Positions 62,054 to 64,000 of a stretch of DNA of 64,000 bases are shown piece by piece. The first letter of the stretch is position 1. Every line of letters starts with the position of its first letter. This DNA comes from Pseudomonas chlororaphis. GTDB taxonomy: Bacteria; Pseudomonadota; Gammaproteobacteria; Pseudomonadales; Pseudomonadaceae. Both the position numbers and the translations under genes were made by a program. The notes beneath the pieces are model-generated. The model worked only from the letters and a program-made list of their open reading frames with translations, did not search any database and was not told the origin of the DNA. The DNA lies in the NCBI RefSeq assembly GCF_003731765.1, contig NZ_MOAL01000002.1, positions 558,001-622,000 on the forward strand, given 5' to 3'.

Positions 62054-62530
62054 TTACGAGTCCCGGTGTTCGAACTCGCCTTCGATCACATTGGGCTCAC
62101 GGCCCAAGGGTTGCTGGGGCGACGGGCCACCGCGGGCGGTGCGCATGTCATCGGCAAAGGCGCGTTGACGAATGGCCTGTTCCTCGGCCCGCTTGCGCAT
62201 TTTGTTGGCCAGCAGGCGGCGAGTGATAGGCAGCAGCATGATCAGGCCGAAAATGTCGCTGATAAAGCCTGGGATAATCAACAGACCGCCACCCAGGGCC
62301 AGCATCAGCCCTTCCAGCATGGTCTGGGCCGGCAGTTCGCCGCGGTTCAGGCTTTCACGAGCCCGCAACGCGGTGGCCAGACCGGCCACCCGCAGGACCA
62401 GCACACCCAGCATCGAGCCGAGAATGATCAGCAGCAGGGCCGGGAAAAACCCGATCGCCGCGCTGACCTTGACGAAAACAAACAGCTCTAGCACCGGGAA
62501 CAGCAGAAAGAGCAACAGAAAAGGGCGCAT
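62054..62530 (-). CDS. fxsA: FxsA-family membrane protein
   Basis: A 158-residue protein with four predicted helices (about 2-20, 26-46, 70-90 and 90-100) and a basic, cytoplasmic C-terminus. Signature FxsA pieces are LFLLFPVLELFVFVKVSAAIGFF, GGGLLIIPGFISDIFGLIMLLP and the RLLANKMRKR boundary. E. coli FxsA suppresses phage T7 exclusion by F; its general function is not known. The start is ATG 62530 (MRPFLLLFLL), preceded by AGAGGAAA. It lies leftward, before the groESL promoter. Confidence 0.85.
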   Translation of the reverse strand: MRPFLLLFLLFPVLELFVFVKVSAAIGFFPALLLIILGSMLGVLVLRVAGLATALRARESLNRGELPAQTMLEGLMLALGGGLLIIPGFISDIFGLIMLLPITRRLLANKMRKRAEEQAIRQRAFADDMRTARGGPSPQQPLGREPNVIEGEFEHRDS

Positions 62531-62596
62531 CAAATGGTTTCCTCTACGGAAGAATGCCTTCCAGTAGACCGTAGATGACGTCGCCAATTCGTGAAT

Positions 62597-63328
62597 TCAA
62601 GCGTCGACACCTGCATTTTTCGGCCAATGGTCGGCGTGAGCCAGAAAAACCAGGGCTTCGCGCACTTGTGTCGGCGTATTACAAGGTGCCTGGAAGGGCA
62701 ACCAGTGGAGTCCCTGGCCGATACGCAAGTGCATGCCTTCGGTGTCGATCCCGGCCAATTGCGCGGGCACGCTGCTCGGCAAACCCGCCAGCTCGACATA
62801 GTGGGCAATGGCCTTGGCGTGGTCACTGTTCATGTGTTCGACCATGCTGACCTCGGCCTTGCCGGCAAAGGGGTTGGCCAGGGTCAGTTGATCGACCCAG
62901 TGGATCGCGCCAAAACCGCCGATGTAACGATGGCGCACCGGCTTGAGTACCCAGAAATCGAAATCATGGGCTTGGTGGTAATTCTGCGAATCGGGAAAGT
63001 AACGGTAGTAACGCTCGGCCGCCGCCTCGATCTGCGCGTCGTCGGTGAGTTTCTCGGCCTCGGCCAGGTACGTCAGGCGCCCAACGGCTTGTACATCCTC
63101 GGCTTCGCGCTCGCCCACCAGCAGCGAACACTTGGGATCCTTCTGCAGGTTGTGGGTGTGCTGGGCGATTCGGCTGATCAGAATCAGCGGCCGGCCCTGC
63201 TCGTCCAGGCAATAGGGAACCACTGAACCGAAAGGAAAACCGGGCATCGCCTTGGAGTGGGTGGACAGCACGCCACGGTATTCCTTGAGCAGTAATTCTC
63301 GTGCATTCTTGGCCGCTTCAACGCTCAC
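62597..63328 (-). CDS. HugZ/pyridoxamine-oxidase-like protein with DUF2470
   Basis: A 243-residue protein in two parts. The N-terminal split barrel (about 5-140) is GVLSTHSKAMPGFPFGSVVPYCLDEQGRPLILISRIAQHTHNL and DPKCSLLVGERE. The C-terminal DUF2470 domain (about 165-243) has VSMVEHMNSDHAKAIAHYVELAG. HugZ proteins of this architecture bind and degrade heme, whereas other relatives bind FMN; heme use is plausible but not proven here. The start is ATG 63328 (MSVEAAKNAR). It is next to fxsA on the same strand, 66 bases apart, and divergent from the fabG-like gene. Confidence 0.82.
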   Translation of the reverse strand: MSVEAAKNARELLLKEYRGVLSTHSKAMPGFPFGSVVPYCLDEQGRPLILISRIAQHTHNLQKDPKCSLLVGEREAEDVQAVGRLTYLAEAEKLTDDAQIEAAAERYYRYFPDSQNYHQAHDFDFWVLKPVRHRYIGGFGAIHWVDQLTLANPFAGKAEVSMVEHMNSDHAKAIAHYVELAGLPSSVPAQLAGIDTEGMHLRIGQGLHWLPFQAPCNTPTQVREALVFLAHADHWPKNAGVDA

Positions 63329-63487
63329 TTTATGACTCCTTTAAACTAATCCGTCGGAAACGGACGGGCGCCTGGAGCTTGGTTCCAGCGACACCCTTGG
63401 GGGCAATTCTGATCTGCAACCGGGCCGTATCGGGCGTCGTGCGCAGGTTCCCCGCAATGGAAACCCCTTCCGACCGGCTAGCGAGAC

Positions 63488-64000
63488 ATGCGAATGCAAC
63501 TCGACGACAAAGTAATCATTATCACTGGCGGTTGCCAAGGTCTGGGCCGTTCCATGGCCGAGTATTTCGCTGCCAAGGGTGCCCGCCTGGCGCTGGTGGA
63601 CCTGAACCCGGAAAAACTCGACGCCGCCGTGGCCGCCTGCCAAGCCCTGGGCGCCGAGGCCCGGGCCTACCTGTGCAACGTGGCCAATGAAGAGCAGGTG
63701 GAGCACATGGTCGCCCGGGTGGCCGAGGATTTCAGGGCCATCCACGGCTTGATCAACAACGCCGGCATCCTGCGCGACGGCCTGCTGCTCAAGGTCAAGG
63801 ACGGCGAAATCAGCAAGATGAGCCTGGCCCAGTGGCAGGCAGTGATCGACGTCAATCTGACCGGGGTCTTCCTCTGCACTCGAGAAGTGGCAGCGAAGAT
63901 GGTCGAGCTGAATAACAGCGGCGCCATCATCAATATTTCTTCGATTTCCCGCGCCGGCAACATCGGCCAGACCAATTATTCCGCGGCCAAGGCCGGGGTG
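63488..64000 (+). CDS. fabG: 3-oxoacyl-ACP reductase-like short-chain dehydrogenase (3' end outside window)
   Basis: The first 171 codons of a classical short-chain dehydrogenase: NADP-binding [14 protein letters not shown], and the catalytic [19 protein letters not shown] (Ser, Tyr, Lys), reached just before the window edge. FabG-type enzymes reduce 3-oxoacyl-ACP. No other fatty-acid gene is next to it, so it may be a specialised reductase. The start is ATG 63488 or ATG 63494 ([10 protein letters not shown]); neither has a strong ribosome site. Confidence 0.8.
   Translation, partial: MRMQLDDKVIIITGGCQGLGRSMAEYFAAKGARLALVDLNPEKLDAAVAACQALGAEARAYLCNVANEEQVEHMVARVAEDFRAIHGLINNAGILRDGLLLKVKDGEISKMSLAQWQAVIDVNLTGVFLCTREVAAKMVELNNSGAIINISSISRAGNIGQTNYSAAKAGV

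Overview
This is a chromosomal segment of a fluorescent-group Pseudomonas (GC-rich, Pseudomonas codon use). The marker genes are mvaT, colR/colS, bifA, mexV/mexW, class I fumarase beside a sadC-like gene, pobR/pobA, and an imelysin/di-heme cluster. From memory, both ends are collinear with P. aeruginosa PAO1: about 0-17 kb resembles purU-mvaT-sbcB-...-pykA-...-sadC-fumarase (PA4314-PA4333), and about 39-64 kb resembles iciA/argP-lysE-sodB-bifA-icmP-...-mexVW-...-colS-colR-groEL-groES-fabG (about PA4361-PA4389). I saw no rRNA, tRNA, insertion sequence, prophage or CRISPR array.

Layout. 0-2.7 kb: partial purU, the H-NS-like mvaT, and sbcB. 2.9-9.65 kb: a tightly coupled six-gene run (RDD, SpoIIM-like, DUF4129, DUF4350, MoxR AAA+ ATPase, DUF58), which looks like one membrane-associated machine of unknown function. 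9.7-17 kb: PilZ protein, small lipoprotein, pykA, then the sadC-like diguanylate cyclase in an operon with a 2Fe-2S reductase and an enoyl-CoA hydratase, then fumarase. 17.2-21.9 kb: MifS/MifR-like two-component system and an alpha-ketoglutarate permease with a -24/-12 promoter and an upstream palindrome. 21.9-39 kb is the most variable part: a four-repeat membrane protein, a secreted protein made of nine RTGSA repeats, small redox proteins, an aruI-like decarboxylase/aldehyde dehydrogenase pair with its LysR regulator, a beta-lactamase-fold protein with an altered metal motif, pobR-pobA, an exporter, and a stand-alone periplasmic Cache protein.

39-64 kb: epimerase, argP-ACT-argO, sodB, bifA, and a candidate Fur-regulated iron cluster (imelysin, di-heme protein, second imelysin, DUF1513). 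After that come the MexVW efflux pair and the leftward colR-colS-methyltransferase-LPS kinase-small ORF series. A PAP2 phosphatase lies divergent from colR and has an apparently perfect ColR box. groES-groEL, fxsA, a HugZ-type protein and the start of a fabG-like gene close the window.

Themes. Cyclic-di-GMP control is represented by a cyclase (sadC-like), a phosphodiesterase (bifA) and a receptor (PilZ). Envelope maintenance is represented by ColRS, LPS modification and PAP2. Carbon use covers alpha-ketoglutarate, 4-hydroxybenzoate and probably arginine-derived guanidino acids. Iron handling covers the imelysin cluster and Fe-SOD. The least understood parts are the MoxR/SpoIIM cluster, the RTGSA repeat protein and the imelysin/di-heme cluster.
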